From the NCBI RefSeq assembly GCF_017573505.1, contig NZ_JAGEOJ010000005.1, positions 62,001 to 126,000 of the forward strand: a stretch of DNA of 64,000 nucleotides, read 5' to 3'. The notes beneath the pieces were generated by a model, which saw only the letters and a program-made list of their open reading frames with translations, did no database searches and was not told where the DNA came from. Made by a program: the position numbers and the translations under genes. The DNA is from Actinomadura barringtoniae. Lineage in GTDB: Bacteria > Actinomycetota > Actinomycetes > Streptosporangiales > Streptosporangiaceae. Every line of letters starts with the position of its first letter. Within the stretch, counting starts at the first letter, position 1. This document shows, piece by piece, positions 35,094 to 43,231 of this stretch.

Positions 35094-35843
35094 ATGACCA
35101 ATGGCCGCCCGCCCATCGTCGACCAGGCCGCCTGGCAGAAGGCCCGCGACGAGCTCCTGCTCCGCGAGAAGGCCCACACTCGCGAGGGCGACGCGATCGC
35201 CGCCGCCCGCCGCCGGCTCCCGATGGTCGAGTTCGACGGAACGGTCGAGGTCGTCGGCCCCGACGGCCCGGTCCCGTTCATCGACCTGTTCCAGGGCCGC
35301 GACGAGCTCGTGGTCTACAAGCACATGTGGCATGACGGCGCGCCGCACCAGGGCCAGTGCGAGGGCTGCACCAACGCCGCGTGGCACCTGCGCGACGCCG
35401 TCTACCTGCGCGCCCGAGGCGTCGCGTTCGCCATCGTCACCACCGGCCCATGGGACGAGGTCGCGCCGTTCGTCGAGTTCATGGGCTACACCCAGCCCTG
35501 GTACTCGGTGCGCGACGTGACCGGCCCCGCAGGCGGCGACATGGGCTACATCACCTGCTACCTGCGCGACGGCGACCGCGTGTTCCTCACCTACTCCACC
35601 ACCGGCCGGGGGAACGAGGCGTTCAGCGGCACCTTCGCCCTGCTCGACATGACGCCCTACGGCCGCGGCGAGTCGTGGCAGGACACTCCCGACGACTGGC
35701 CCGAGGGCAACCACCAGTGCTGGTACTGGCGTACGGACGCCGACGGCAACGCCGTCTGGGGCGACACCAGCCGCCCGGTCCCCCAGTGGTCCCGCCCCGG
35801 CGCCACCCCCGTCACGACCCTGGGCAGGAAAGGCCACCACTAG
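35094..35843 (+). CDS. DUF899 thioredoxin-like protein
   Basis: 249 residues from the ATG at 35094 with GGAGGA upstream. The DUF899 features are clear: VDQAAWQKARDELLLREKAHTREGDAIAAARRRLPMV, then FQGRDELVVYKHMWHDGAPHQGQCEGCTNAAWHL with a CxxC in the thioredoxin-like position, and the conserved C-terminal WQDTPDDWPEG. The biochemical role of the family is not established. It stands alone, between a terminator and a convergent gene. Confidence 0.88.
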   Translation: MTNGRPPIVDQAAWQKARDELLLREKAHTREGDAIAAARRRLPMVEFDGTVEVVGPDGPVPFIDLFQGRDELVVYKHMWHDGAPHQGQCEGCTNAAWHLRDAVYLRARGVAFAIVTTGPWDEVAPFVEFMGYTQPWYSVRDVTGPAGGDMGYITCYLRDGDRVFLTYSTTGRGNEAFSGTFALLDMTPYGRGESWQDTPDDWPEGNHQCWYWRTDADGNAVWGDTSRPVPQWSRPGATPVTTLGRKGHH

Positions 35844-35873
35844 GTCCTGTCCGGCTCCGGTCCCGAACGGGTG

Positions 35874-36500
35874 TTACGGGCCGGTGGCGATGCTCATGAC
35901 GAACGGCACCGTGCCCTCCCTCGGCGTGAACGTGACGAAGCGTGTGTTCACGCCATTGCCCCAAGCTCCGGTGGCGCCGCGGAAGGTGAGATCGATCTCC
36001 ACGTCCAGGGCAAGGCCGTCGGCTGATCGCGAGGAACTCGTCACTTTGATGACGCGGCCCTTAGCGAGCACGAGCGCGTCGCCCTTATCGGTGACTTGCT
36101 CGTCCTCGACGAGATAGGTACGGCTTGCGACGACCAGGCCGTTTCTGCGCCAACTGTCAAGGAATGCCTGGAGCTGCTTGGCCGCCGACGAAGCTGACAG
36201 GGTGACGGATGAACGTGTCGGCGTAGGTCGTTGCGACGGAGCGGGCCGAGGAGCCGATCCCGACACCGGCCCCGACACCGACACGTTCGGCGGCGGCGGC
36301 GCGTTCGGACCGGTGGCCGACAACGTCAGCGGCACGGCGGCACACGCGGCGGCGATGGCGGCCCCTGCGGCGAGGGGCCGCCAGGCCGGTGTACGGCGGT
36401 TCATCCGGGCCTCGGCCCGCTCCCAGGCATCGTCGCTGACGCCGAACGTGCCGCTCTGCGCCTGCAGCATGTCGGTGAGCTGCTCTTCGAGATCGTTCAC
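35874..36500 (-). CDS. Single-pass membrane protein downstream of an ECF sigma gene
   Basis: 208 residues with a GTG start and an AAGGAGAGG ribosome site. The cytoplasmic N-terminus (MNDLEEQLTDMLQAQSG...DAWERAEARM) is followed by a helix at about 43-63, a Pro/Ser/Thr linker (about 66-96) and an extracellular domain ending VPFVMSIATGP. The start overlaps the sigma-gene stop (GTGA). It may be the anti-sigma factor or an effector; no zinc motif is visible. Not recognised beyond this architecture. Confidence 0.7.
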   Translation of the reverse strand: MNDLEEQLTDMLQAQSGTFGVSDDAWERAEARMNRRTPAWRPLAAGAAIAAACAAVPLTLSATGPNAPPPPNVSVSGPVSGSAPRPAPSQRPTPTRSSVTLSASSAAKQLQAFLDSWRRNGLVVASRTYLVEDEQVTDKGDALVLAKGRVIKVTSSSRSADGLALDVEIDLTFRGATGAWGNGVNTRFVTFTPREGTVPFVMSIATGP

Positions 36501-37048
36501 GGCTGCCTCTCCTTCAGGATGCGATTGAGCGCGTCCAGCCCACGGCTGGTGTGCACCTTGACGGTTCCGGTGCTGACGCCCATGGCGGCGGCGATCTCCT
36601 GGACCGACAGGTCCAGCCAGTAGCGGAGCACCAGGGCCTCGCGCTGGCGTACGGCCAGGGTGCCCAGCGCCTCCCACAGCTCGCGGCGGCTCTCGCCCCG
36701 GATCGCCGACTCCTCGGCGGCCATGTGATGATCGGGCGGCGGCGGCGCGTTCAGCCGGGCGATCCGCAGGTGCCGGAACCGGTTCCTGGCCAGGTTGCAG
36801 ACGGTCGATCGCAGGTAGGGCAGTGCCTTGTGCGGATCCTTGAGCATTCCCCGCCGCCGGTGCAGCCGCGCGAAGGCCTCCTGAGCCAGATCCTCAGGAT
36901 CATCGGCCCCGAGGAGCCCCGCCAGCCGGACCAGCCCCGCATAGTGCGCAGCGAACAGCTCCGCCATGGTCGGCACCACGGCAGGCTCAGCCCCCCGGTT
37001 CACAATCACGCTTTTGAGACACTCGTCAGGCGGATCGGTTGACACCAT
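36497..37048 (-). CDS. ECF sigma factor, SigE-like (actinobacterial)
   Basis: About 183 residues. Region 2: FAAHYAGLVRLAGLLGADDPEDLAQEAFARLHRRRGML; region 4: LAVRQREALVLRYWLDLSVQEIAAAMGVSTGTVKVHTSRGLDALNRIL. The start is uncertain: ATGs at 37048 and 36967 are both in frame, and the latter begins directly at region 2 (MAELFAAHYAG). Coupled to the membrane-protein gene, forming a second sigma/membrane-partner pair in the window. Confidence 0.88.
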   Translation of the reverse strand: MVSTDPPDECLKSVIVNRGAEPAVVPTMAELFAAHYAGLVRLAGLLGADDPEDLAQEAFARLHRRRGMLKDPHKALPYLRSTVCNLARNRFRHLRIARLNAPPPPDHHMAAEESAIRGESRRELWEALGTLAVRQREALVLRYWLDLSVQEIAAAMGVSTGTVKVHTSRGLDALNRILKERQP

Positions 37049-37088
37049 CTCCGGAAAAGTCGCAAGCATCCACGTGGCCTTCGAAGAG

Positions 37089-37682
37089 CTAAGCCCCCGG
37101 AAACCGCCCGATCCGTTCCACGGTCCCGGGCCCGTTCGCATGCACGTGCCCGGTCATCCCCAGCCCCTCCGCCGCTGCGACGTGACCGGCCGTGTCGTCG
37201 ATGAACAAGGCGTCGCCAGGCCCGGCCCCGACTCGTTCGAGCGCGATCTCGAAGATGCGCGGGTCTGGCTTCGCGCACCCCACCTCGCACGACAGAACGA
37301 CCTCTGCCCCGACATCGAGCACCCCGGCCGCCCCCATCCACTCCCGCACAGGCGGCCAGGCATTGCTGACAACGCACACCCGTTCGAGCCCCCGCACGCA
37401 CGAAACCAGCCCCTCGTCCCACCGCCCCCGAATCACGTCCCGCCGCAGTTCCCCCAGCTGCCCCGCGTCAAGCCGCAGCCGCCCCCGCACGATCTCCCAC
37501 CACGCCTCCTCGCCCATCCGCCCGATGAGGATCGTGTCGTCGCTGCCGCCGTACACGGCGTCCAGGAACGACCGCGGCGTGATCGCCAGACGCTCGGCCC
37601 ACTCGGCCGCCACCACCTTGATCTCGTCGCGATAGAGCACTCCGCCCAGATCAATGAGAACGGCACGCCGCGTCGAGGGCAT
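37089..37682 (-). CDS. HAD-family hydrolase
   Basis: 197 residues. Motif I is LIDLGGVLYRDE, where the second acidic residue of DxD is replaced by Gly, as in the HAD IA variants with DLGGV. Motif II is VSNAW, the motif III lysine is in GCAKPDPRIFEIAL, and motif IV is ALFIDDTAGHV. A phosphatase or haloacid dehalogenase of unknown substrate. Ends 40 bases before the sigma gene start; no operon partner is evident. Confidence 0.88.
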   Translation of the reverse strand: MPSTRRAVLIDLGGVLYRDEIKVVAAEWAERLAITPRSFLDAVYGGSDDTILIGRMGEEAWWEIVRGRLRLDAGQLGELRRDVIRGRWDEGLVSCVRGLERVCVVSNAWPPVREWMGAAGVLDVGAEVVLSCEVGCAKPDPRIFEIALERVGAGPGDALFIDDTAGHVAAAEGLGMTGHVHANGPGTVERIGRFPGA

Positions 37683-37690
37683 GCCGACCG

Positions 37691-38311
37691 TTATATGGCG
37701 TGGGCGGCGCGTGCGGTGGGCTTTGTGTGCACGGGTTGTGAACGGAGGCCTCGCAGGACCGGGCTGTTGATCCGGGTGGGTTCTCCGGCGGGCGCCAGGT
37801 CGGGTAGGCGGCGGGCCAGGGCTTCGATGGCCACCCGGCTTTCGATGCGGGCGAGCATGTGGCCGATGCAGAAGTGGATGCCCGTGCCGAAGGCGATGTG
37901 GTCCTTGGCGTTCGGGCGGTCCAGGCGGAACTCGTCGGCGTCGGTCCAGTACCCGGGGTCGCGGTTGGCTGACGCGATCAGCGGCAGGACCTTGGCCCGG
38001 GCCGGGATCGTCACGCCGCTGAGGGTGACGTCGGTGGTGGTGATGCGGAGCAGGCCCTGTCCGGTGCCGTCGTAGCGCAGCGTCTCTTCCACGACGGCCG
38101 CCGCCAGCGTGGGGTCGGCGGTGACCTGCCGCCAGAGGTCGGGGCGGTCGAACATGGCGAGCATGGCGTTGGAGATCAGGTTGGTCGTGGTCTCGTTGCC
38201 CGCCACCAGCAGCAGCACACAGAAGTTGATCAGTTCGGGGAGGGTGAGTTTCTGGTCGCCGTCCCCGGTGACCAGCAGGCTGACCAGGTCGTGATCGGCA
38301 CCTCCCTGCGG
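37691..38311 (-). pseudogene. Cytochrome P450, N-terminal half missing
   Basis: Only the C-terminal half of a P450 is present: I-helix LLLVAGNETTTNLISNAM, K-helix EETLRYDG, and heme-binding loop FGTGIHFCIGHMLARIE with the Cys ligand. The homologous frame can be followed up to DHDLVSLLVTGDGD at about 38296, where it stops at the 5' end of the ribbon-helix-helix gene on the other strand. An in-frame TAG lies at 38312-38314. About 200 residues (helices A-H) are missing, so it cannot fold as a functional monooxygenase. Confidence 0.85.
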
Positions 38312-38494
38312 CTACCCAAGCCGATCATGGACCTGGTCCGGGAGCGCGCGGCTCAGCACGGCATGCGGCCGACCGCCTATATGCGGCAGGTGATCGAGGC
38401 CGCCGTGACCGGCGAGGACATCGCCGTTCCCATGCGTGTCCTGCTCGCGGCGGCGATCGAGTATGAGAGCTCGCGCAAGGAGCGGGTGTCGTAG
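38291..38494 (+). CDS. Ribbon-helix-helix (CopG-like) DNA-binding protein
   Basis: 67 residues from GTG. TSLRLPKPIMDLVRERAAQHGMRPTAYMRQVIEAAV is a typical RHH pattern: a strand with alternating residues, then two helices, as in antitoxins and small regulators. No toxin gene follows it. Its first codons lie exactly at the point where P450 homology ends on the opposite strand, so the true N-terminus may have been lost, or it may have been joined to foreign sequence. Ends 20 bases before the AraC gene. Confidence 0.6.
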   Translation: MIGTSLRLPKPIMDLVRERAAQHGMRPTAYMRQVIEAAVTGEDIAVPMRVLLAAAIEYESSRKERVS

Positions 38495-38514
38495 GGGCGT
38501 GGTGGGATGGGGGT

Positions 38515-38913
38515 GTGAGTCGGGCTGTTGAGGAGTCCAACCGGCGGATGTTGCGGGCGCGGGACGCGATGGACCGCGACTATGCGCAGCCGCTGGACGT
38601 GCCGGCGCTGGCGCGGATCGCGCATGTGTCGGAGTCGCACTTCAACCGGACGTTCCGCGCGACCTTCGGCGAGACGCCGCACAGGTATCTGCAGCGGCGG
38701 CGGATCGAACGGGCGATGTACCTGTTGCGGGAGACCGGGCGGAGCGTCACCGAGATCAGCTTCGATGTGGGCTTCGTGAGTCCGGGGACGTTCAGCAGGA
38801 CGTTCCGCGACATCGTGGGGCGGTCGCCGCGGGAGTATCGGAAGGAAGCGGTGGCCGTGGCGGTGCCGGGCTGTTTCTCCAGGGCGTGGTCGCGACCGAG
38901 CGGTTTTGGATAA
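38515..38913 (+). CDS. AraC-family regulator (DNA-binding domain)
   Basis: 132 residues with a GTG start. Two helix-turn-helix units: LDVPALARIAHVSESHFNRTFRATFGETPHRYLQRRRIERAMYLL and SVTEISFDVGFVSPGTFSRTFRDIVGRSPREYRKE (about 24-110). There is no ligand-binding N-terminal domain, as in many short AraC proteins. The VOC gene starts 34 bases downstream; AraC/glyoxalase pairs of this kind are common in actinomycetes. Confidence 0.9.
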   Translation: MSRAVEESNRRMLRARDAMDRDYAQPLDVPALARIAHVSESHFNRTFRATFGETPHRYLQRRRIERAMYLLRETGRSVTEISFDVGFVSPGTFSRTFRDIVGRSPREYRKEAVAVAVPGCFSRAWSRPSGFG

Positions 38914-38947
38914 GTCTTCCGCGGGTGTGCTCAGTAGCGTGACGTGC

Positions 38948-39358
38948 ATGTTCAACTCCATCACGCATTCGCAGATCTACGTTCTCGACCAGGACGAGGC
39001 CCTCGCGTTCTATGTGGGCAAGCTCGGGCTGGAGGTCACCGCCGACGTCGACATGGGCTTCATGCGCTGGCTGACCGTGGCCGTTCCATCTGATCCGGAA
39101 CGGCACATCCTGCTGGAGAAGCCGGGGCCGCCGGCGATGTCGGAGGAGACCGCCGCGCAGGTGCGGGAGCTGGTCACCAAGGGTGCGACGGGCGGGACGC
39201 TGGTCTTCGGCGTGAGCGACTGCCGCAAGACGTATGAAGAGCTGAAGGAGCGCGGGGTCGAGTTCACCGAGGAGCCGACCGAGCGGCCGTACGGGATCGA
39301 CGCGGCGCTGCGCGACCCGTTCGGCAACCACATTCGCATGACGCAGCTGGGCGGCTGA
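38948..39358 (+). CDS. Glyoxalase/bleomycin-resistance (VOC) protein
   Basis: 136 residues. VOC fold: FNSITHSQIYVLDQDEALAFYVGKLGLEVTADVDMG (first module), and RDPFGNHIRMTQ near the C-terminus (second module with the metal-site Glu/His pattern partly kept). The ATG at 38948 was chosen because the upstream frame adds unrelated residues; it may be leaderless. Probably regulated by the AraC gene upstream. The substrate is unknown. Confidence 0.88.
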   Translation: MFNSITHSQIYVLDQDEALAFYVGKLGLEVTADVDMGFMRWLTVAVPSDPERHILLEKPGPPAMSEETAAQVRELVTKGATGGTLVFGVSDCRKTYEELKERGVEFTEEPTERPYGIDAALRDPFGNHIRMTQLGG

Positions 39359-39406
39359 CCGGGGTGTCGCCGGGCGGACGGCGGCCTCGTGTGATCGCAT
39401 CGAACG

Positions 39407-40204
39407 ATGCGTCACGCGTTGTACCTGCCGCCGTTCGGCGAACTCGCCGACCCGGGTGTTCTTGGGGAGCTTGCCGTTCAGGCGGAGGAGGCCGGGTTCG
39501 AGGGCGTGTTCCTGTGGGATCACGTCGTGCGGCCCAAGCATGCCGGGCTGGAGGTCTGCGATCCGTGGATCGCCCTCGCCGCCATTGCCGAACGCACGGA
39601 ACGCGTGACCATCGGGACGCGGATCACCCCGCTGTCCCGGCGCAGGCCCCATGACGTGGCCCGGCAGGCGATCGCCCTGGATCGGCTGAGCGGAGGGCGG
39701 TTCGTGCTGGGGGTCGGGCTTGGTGGAGATAACGGCGGCGAGCTCTCCAAGCTGGGCGAGGAGACTGACGCCCGCACCCGCGCCGAGATGCTGGACGAGA
39801 GCCTGGAGCTGCTCGGTCAGCTGTGGTCTGGGGAGACGGTCACGCACGATGGGCCGCACTATCGGGTGGACGGGCTGCGCTTTGTGTCTGGACCCGTTCG
39901 CATTCCGATCTGGGTGGCCGCGCAGTCGGTGAAGCCCGGTCCGCTGCGCCGGGCGGCGCGCTTCGACGGACTATGCCCGGAGACCACGCCGGACGGGCTG
40001 CGCGCCATGCTCGCCGAGATCGAACGGCAGCGGGGCTGCCTGGAGCACTACGAGGTCGCGGTGGGCGGCCGTCCGGGCGATGATCCGGAGCCGTTCCGCG
40101 AGGCCGGCGCCACGTGGTGGCTCGTGACGCTTCCCGAGATCACGACGGTGAAGGAAGCGATGGACGCCATCAACCGTAGCGGTCCGCCTTCACCTGGTCA
40201 ATGA
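39407..40204 (+). CDS. Luciferase-like (LLM) flavin oxidoreductase
   Basis: 265 residues, shorter than the usual 300-350. MRHALYLPPFGELADPGVLGELAVQAEEAGFEGVFLWDHVVRPK, then RVTIGTRITPLSRRRPHDVARQAIALDRLSGGRFVLGVGLGG and WSGETVTHDGPHYRVDGLRF are the LLM/F420-type signatures. The 3' end overlaps the convergent DUF397 gene by 35 bases. It may use F420 or FMN. Confidence 0.88.
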   Translation: MRHALYLPPFGELADPGVLGELAVQAEEAGFEGVFLWDHVVRPKHAGLEVCDPWIALAAIAERTERVTIGTRITPLSRRRPHDVARQAIALDRLSGGRFVLGVGLGGDNGGELSKLGEETDARTRAEMLDESLELLGQLWSGETVTHDGPHYRVDGLRFVSGPVRIPIWVAAQSVKPGPLRRAARFDGLCPETTPDGLRAMLAEIERQRGCLEHYEVAVGGRPGDDPEPFREAGATWWLVTLPEITTVKEAMDAINRSGPPSPGQ

Positions 40205-40358
40205 AACGCCGCCAGTCGGCCGCTACAAACGCGATGTAGCCATCCTCCGGCGCCTTGCTGTCCCGTACGGCGACGCCACCGGACACCCCGGCCAACTCCA
40301 CACAGGACTTGTCATTATCGGTAGCGCTGCGGCTACTCTTCCGCCACTCGTGGGTCAA
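40170..40358 (-). CDS. DUF397 protein
   Basis: 62 residues: WRKSSRSATDNDKSCVELAGVSGGVAVRDSKAPEDGYIAFVAADWRRFID is the whole DUF397 domain (W-KSS-S-NG-CVEVA...VRDSK...). Its start overlaps the stop of the XRE/DUF5753 gene by 4 bases, the usual pairing in actinomycetes. Such pairs act as regulator and small partner, and some are related to the BldB/WhiJ developmental systems. Confidence 0.93.
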   Translation of the reverse strand: MTHEWRKSSRSATDNDKSCVELAGVSGGVAVRDSKAPEDGYIAFVAADWRRFIDQVKADRYG

Positions 40359-41170
40359 AGCAGAGCCTCCATCGCCCGGTTGATCAGGACCCGCGTATCA
40401 CTGTCAGACAGCGCCTTTGCGCGGGCTCGATCATAATTTATGCCCAGCCTCCGGACCTCCTTCCCATCCTCCAGTAGCCGACCTCCCAAGTGGGCCTCGG
40501 TATAGGCGACCTGGCGATCCTCCTGACCGATGAGCGCCAACGGGCCGTTCAACCCCTTGTACTCGCCTGCCAAGAACGGAACTACCTGGATGCACACACG
40601 AGGATGCTGACTCATCTCAAGCAAGTGCTCGAGTTGCTCACGCATCACCTCGGCCCCGCCGACCCTGCGCAGCAAGACCGCCTCGTCCAAGAGCAACCAC
40701 ACGTAGGGTGGCGGCGGGTCAGTCCTCGTCAGAATCGATTGCCGGGACAGACGTTCGGCCACATCGCCGTCCAGATCGCTGAGGTCCTCCGCCAATGACA
40801 GCAGGGCCCGCGCATACCGCTCTGTCTGGAGAAGTGCATGAACGACCTGTGCCTCGTACAACTTGAGCGAGTCTGCCCCCGCCTCGTAGCGCAAGTAACT
40901 CTTGAGCCAGCCGGAGTCGTGTTCGCGGTGTGCGTGGTGCCGGATGATTTCCAGGCGATGGCGTGTGCCGAGGCGCTTGTCGGCGGAGACCACGTAGTCC
41001 TTGCCGGGGCGGCGGGTTTCGTTCTCGTACGCGCTGACGCTGGCGCGCGTGGTGAACAGGTCTCCGGCGAGGGCGTCCTGGGAGAGGCCCGCGTCCTCGC
41101 GTGAATGCCTCAGTTCGTAGGCGAGAAACGACGCCAGGCTCTTGAACGGGTCGATCGGTTCGTCGCTCAT
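40355..41170 (-). CDS. XRE helix-turn-helix protein with DUF5753 domain
   Basis: 271 residues. HTH at about 14-70: FLAYELRHSREDAGLSQDALAGDLFTTRASVSAYENETRRPGKDYV. The C-terminal DUF5753 domain (about 95-265) has YEAQVVHALLQTERYARALL, RQSILTRTDPPPPYVWLLLDEAVL and the HPRVCIQVVPFLAGEY region. WhiJ-like family; works with the DUF397 product. Divergent from the ATPase-like gene at 41282. Confidence 0.93.
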   Translation of the reverse strand: MSDEPIDPFKSLASFLAYELRHSREDAGLSQDALAGDLFTTRASVSAYENETRRPGKDYVVSADKRLGTRHRLEIIRHHAHREHDSGWLKSYLRYEAGADSLKLYEAQVVHALLQTERYARALLSLAEDLSDLDGDVAERLSRQSILTRTDPPPPYVWLLLDEAVLLRRVGGAEVMREQLEHLLEMSQHPRVCIQVVPFLAGEYKGLNGPLALIGQEDRQVAYTEAHLGGRLLEDGKEVRRLGINYDRARAKALSDSDTRVLINRAMEALL

Positions 41171-41281
41171 GGTTGCCCTCCGTCGCTACATCGCGAATGT
41201 GGCGGTCGTTCGCCTCCAGAGAGTAATCGCACAGGTGCACGCTTAGCAGCGCAATCATCACCGAACGCGATGGGAAGACCG

Positions 41282-41665
41282 ATGTGCGCTTGCACTACTC
41301 CGCATTACGCCCTGGCACTTAAGGCCACCGCGGCCGCCGTGCCGACCGGACGTGAATTGGTCCGGGCGATGCTGGAGGAGTGCGGCCTGGAGCCGCTGAC
41401 CGACGACGCCACACTCATCACGGCCGAGCTGCTGGGCAACGCGATCCGGCACGGGGAGGACGTCGTTCTCCTGGTGTACGTGGACCGGGAGCGGAAGCTG
41501 AACGTTCAGGTGTGGGATCCGGGACCCGGCGAGCCGAGGGTCGGGGCGCCCGAGGAACTCGACGAGGGCGGGCGCGGGCTGATGCTCGTGGAGGCTTTGG
41601 CCGATGAGTGGGGTTCTATGCCGGATGTCCTTGGCGGGAAGGTCGTCTGGGCTAGGGTCGGTTAG
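41282..41665 (+). CDS. Anti-sigma-type serine kinase-like ATP-binding protein (RsbW family)
   Basis: 127 residues. HATPase_c fold: LITAELLGNAIRHGEDVVLLVYV (N-box, ELLxNAxxH), VWDPGPGEPRV (G1) and DEGGRGLMLVEALADEWG (G2). This small actinobacterial group commonly lies next to DUF397/XRE pairs, as here. The ATG at 41282 has GGGAAG upstream; another at 41270 is possible. The stop is immediately followed by the GTG of the next gene, so the two are coupled. Confidence 0.9.
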   Translation: MCACTTPHYALALKATAAAVPTGRELVRAMLEECGLEPLTDDATLITAELLGNAIRHGEDVVLLVYVDRERKLNVQVWDPGPGEPRVGAPEELDEGGRGLMLVEALADEWGSMPDVLGGKVVWARVG

Positions 41666-42046
41666 GTGCGAGGACGATCGCTTGCTCGGTACTGGGGCGC
41701 GGTGCTGGAGGCGCCCGACGCTCGTGAGCTCGCTGATTTCTACGTGCGCATGCTCGGGTGGACCATCGAGAAGGACGAGCCCGGATGGGTCGCCGTCTCA
41801 CCGCCCGATGGCGTCGCCTACATCGCGTTCCAGAGTTCGCCGGAGTACGAGCGGCCGGTGTGGCCGCCGACCAAGGGCGAGCAGCAGATGATGATGCACC
41901 TCGACATCGAGGTCGACGACCTGGACGAGGCCGTCGAGGACGCCGTCTCCATGGGCGCGATGCTCGCGGACACCCAGCCGCAGGACGACGTGCGCGTCCT
42001 CCTCGATCCGGCCGGGCATCCGTTCTGCCTCTACCTCGGCGACTAG
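41666..42046 (+). CDS. VOC-family protein
   Basis: 126 residues with a GTG start immediately after the preceding stop. WGAVLEAPDARELADFYVRMLGWTIEKDEPGWVAVSPPDG and the second half HLDIEVDDLDEAVEDAVSMGAMLAD ... VLLDPAGHPFCLYL show a glyoxalase-like dimer-of-modules fold. Function unknown; coupled to the ATPase-like gene, which is unusual. Its 3' end overlaps the convergent monooxygenase by 4 bases. Confidence 0.88.
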   Translation: MRGRSLARYWGAVLEAPDARELADFYVRMLGWTIEKDEPGWVAVSPPDGVAYIAFQSSPEYERPVWPPTKGEQQMMMHLDIEVDDLDEAVEDAVSMGAMLADTQPQDDVRVLLDPAGHPFCLYLGD

Positions 42047-43143
42047 TTCCCGTTCATCATGGCGACCCAGCTGTGGGGCGCGTCGTCGCCGAGCATGAGG
42101 TCGTAGACGTCCTCGTCGTCTGCTTCGGCATTGCGCGCGAACATGGCCTGCTCATAGGCGGCTAGCGCGGCCTCGATGCCGTTGGGGTGCGCGGCGATGG
42201 CCTGGCCCAGCCCGGCTCCGTCCTGCATGGCCGTGTTGGCGCCTTCGCCGTTCGGGGGCGCGAGGTGGGCGGCGTCGCCGAGCAGGGTGACTCCGGGCGC
42301 CCGAGCCCAGCGGTGATCGGCCGGGAGCGTGTGGAGCGGGCGTACGATCGGCGCGGTGTCGCTGTCGGAGATCAGCGCGGTGAGCTCGGGCGCCCAACCG
42401 TCGAACTCCGCAAGGACCTGCGCCGAGACGGACTCGTCGTCGACGAACCAGTCCTCGGGCACCTTGAGTTGCACGTAGGCGTGCAGCGTGCCGCCTCGTT
42501 CCCGGTGGGCCAGAAGGCCCTTGCCCGGCGCGAGCGCGAACAACGCCCCGGCGCCGACCGCCTTCGCCGTGGCGGGATGACGGGTGTCCGCATCGAACAC
42601 GAAGTACTCGACGGACGTGAAGCCCACGTACCGCGGGGAAGCGTCCGACAGCAGCGGACGGACCCGCGACCACGCGCCGTCCGCCCCGATCAGGACGTTC
42701 GTGAGGACGGTGGCGCCGTCGGTGAAGCGCAGCTCGTGGCGGCCGTCGGTGAGGGGCCGCACGCCGGTGACCTTGTGGCCCCACTGCACGACGCCGTCGG
42801 GAAGCGAGTCCAGCAAGAGCTGCCGCAGTTCGCCGCGTGACACCTCGGGGCGCTCGCCCGTGCCGTCGTCGGGCAGGTCGAGCAGGACGTTCCCCGTCTG
42901 GTCCAGCACCCGATAGGACTCGCGGCCGGGGAGGACGAGCTTGCGGAACTCCTCGATCAGCCCGGCTGCGGCGAGTGCCTGCTGACCGTTCCAGGGATGG
43001 ACGTCGAGCAGCCCGCCCTGGGTGCGCGCGGCGGCCGAGTCCTCCGCCTCATAGACCGTGACCGGGATGCCGTTCACGTGCAGGACGCGGGCCAGGACGA
43101 GACCGCCGAGTCCGGCCCCGACGACGGTGATCGGTGTGGTCAT
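42043..43143 (-). CDS. FAD-dependent monooxygenase (TetX-like)
   Basis: 366 residues with a GGAGGAG ribosome site. The FAD motif is TVVGAGLGGLVLARVLHVNGIPVTVYEAE (about 5-33); LIGADGAWSRVRP is the DG motif; LGDAAHLAPPNGEGANTAMQDGAGL is the GD motif binding the FAD ribityl chain. This group hydroxylates aromatic or polyketide-like compounds, including some tetracyclines. Divergent from a TetR gene with paired operators, so inducible by its substrate or a related compound. Confidence 0.92.
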   Translation of the reverse strand: MTTPITVVGAGLGGLVLARVLHVNGIPVTVYEAEDSAAARTQGGLLDVHPWNGQQALAAAGLIEEFRKLVLPGRESYRVLDQTGNVLLDLPDDGTGERPEVSRGELRQLLLDSLPDGVVQWGHKVTGVRPLTDGRHELRFTDGATVLTNVLIGADGAWSRVRPLLSDASPRYVGFTSVEYFVFDADTRHPATAKAVGAGALFALAPGKGLLAHRERGGTLHAYVQLKVPEDWFVDDESVSAQVLAEFDGWAPELTALISDSDTAPIVRPLHTLPADHRWARAPGVTLLGDAAHLAPPNGEGANTAMQDGAGLGQAIAAHPNGIEAALAAYEQAMFARNAEADDEDVYDLMLGDDAPHSWVAMMNGN

Positions 43144-43161
43144 GCGCTCCTCCGAGTCGAC

Positions 43162-43213
43162 TTTGGATTGCCACTCCAATCAAGCTAACACACGTTTGGA
43201 GTGGCAATCCAAA
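43162..43213. promoter_or_regulatory. Twin inverted operators between monooxygenase and tetR
   Basis: TTTGGATTGCCACTCCAA (43162-43179) is repeated in reverse as TTGGAGTGGCAATCCAAA (43196-43213), 18 of 18 bases, with 16 bases between. Each copy is itself an imperfect palindrome, TTGGA-n7-TCCAA. The pair spans both promoters. Confidence 0.85.
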
Positions 43214-43231
43214 CGTGGCAGAATGGGGATC

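Noticed and set aside
38291..38494. Toxin-antitoxin pair with the RHH protein as antitoxin
   Set aside because: The next gene is an AraC regulator, not a toxin, and nothing toxin-like lies within 1 kb.
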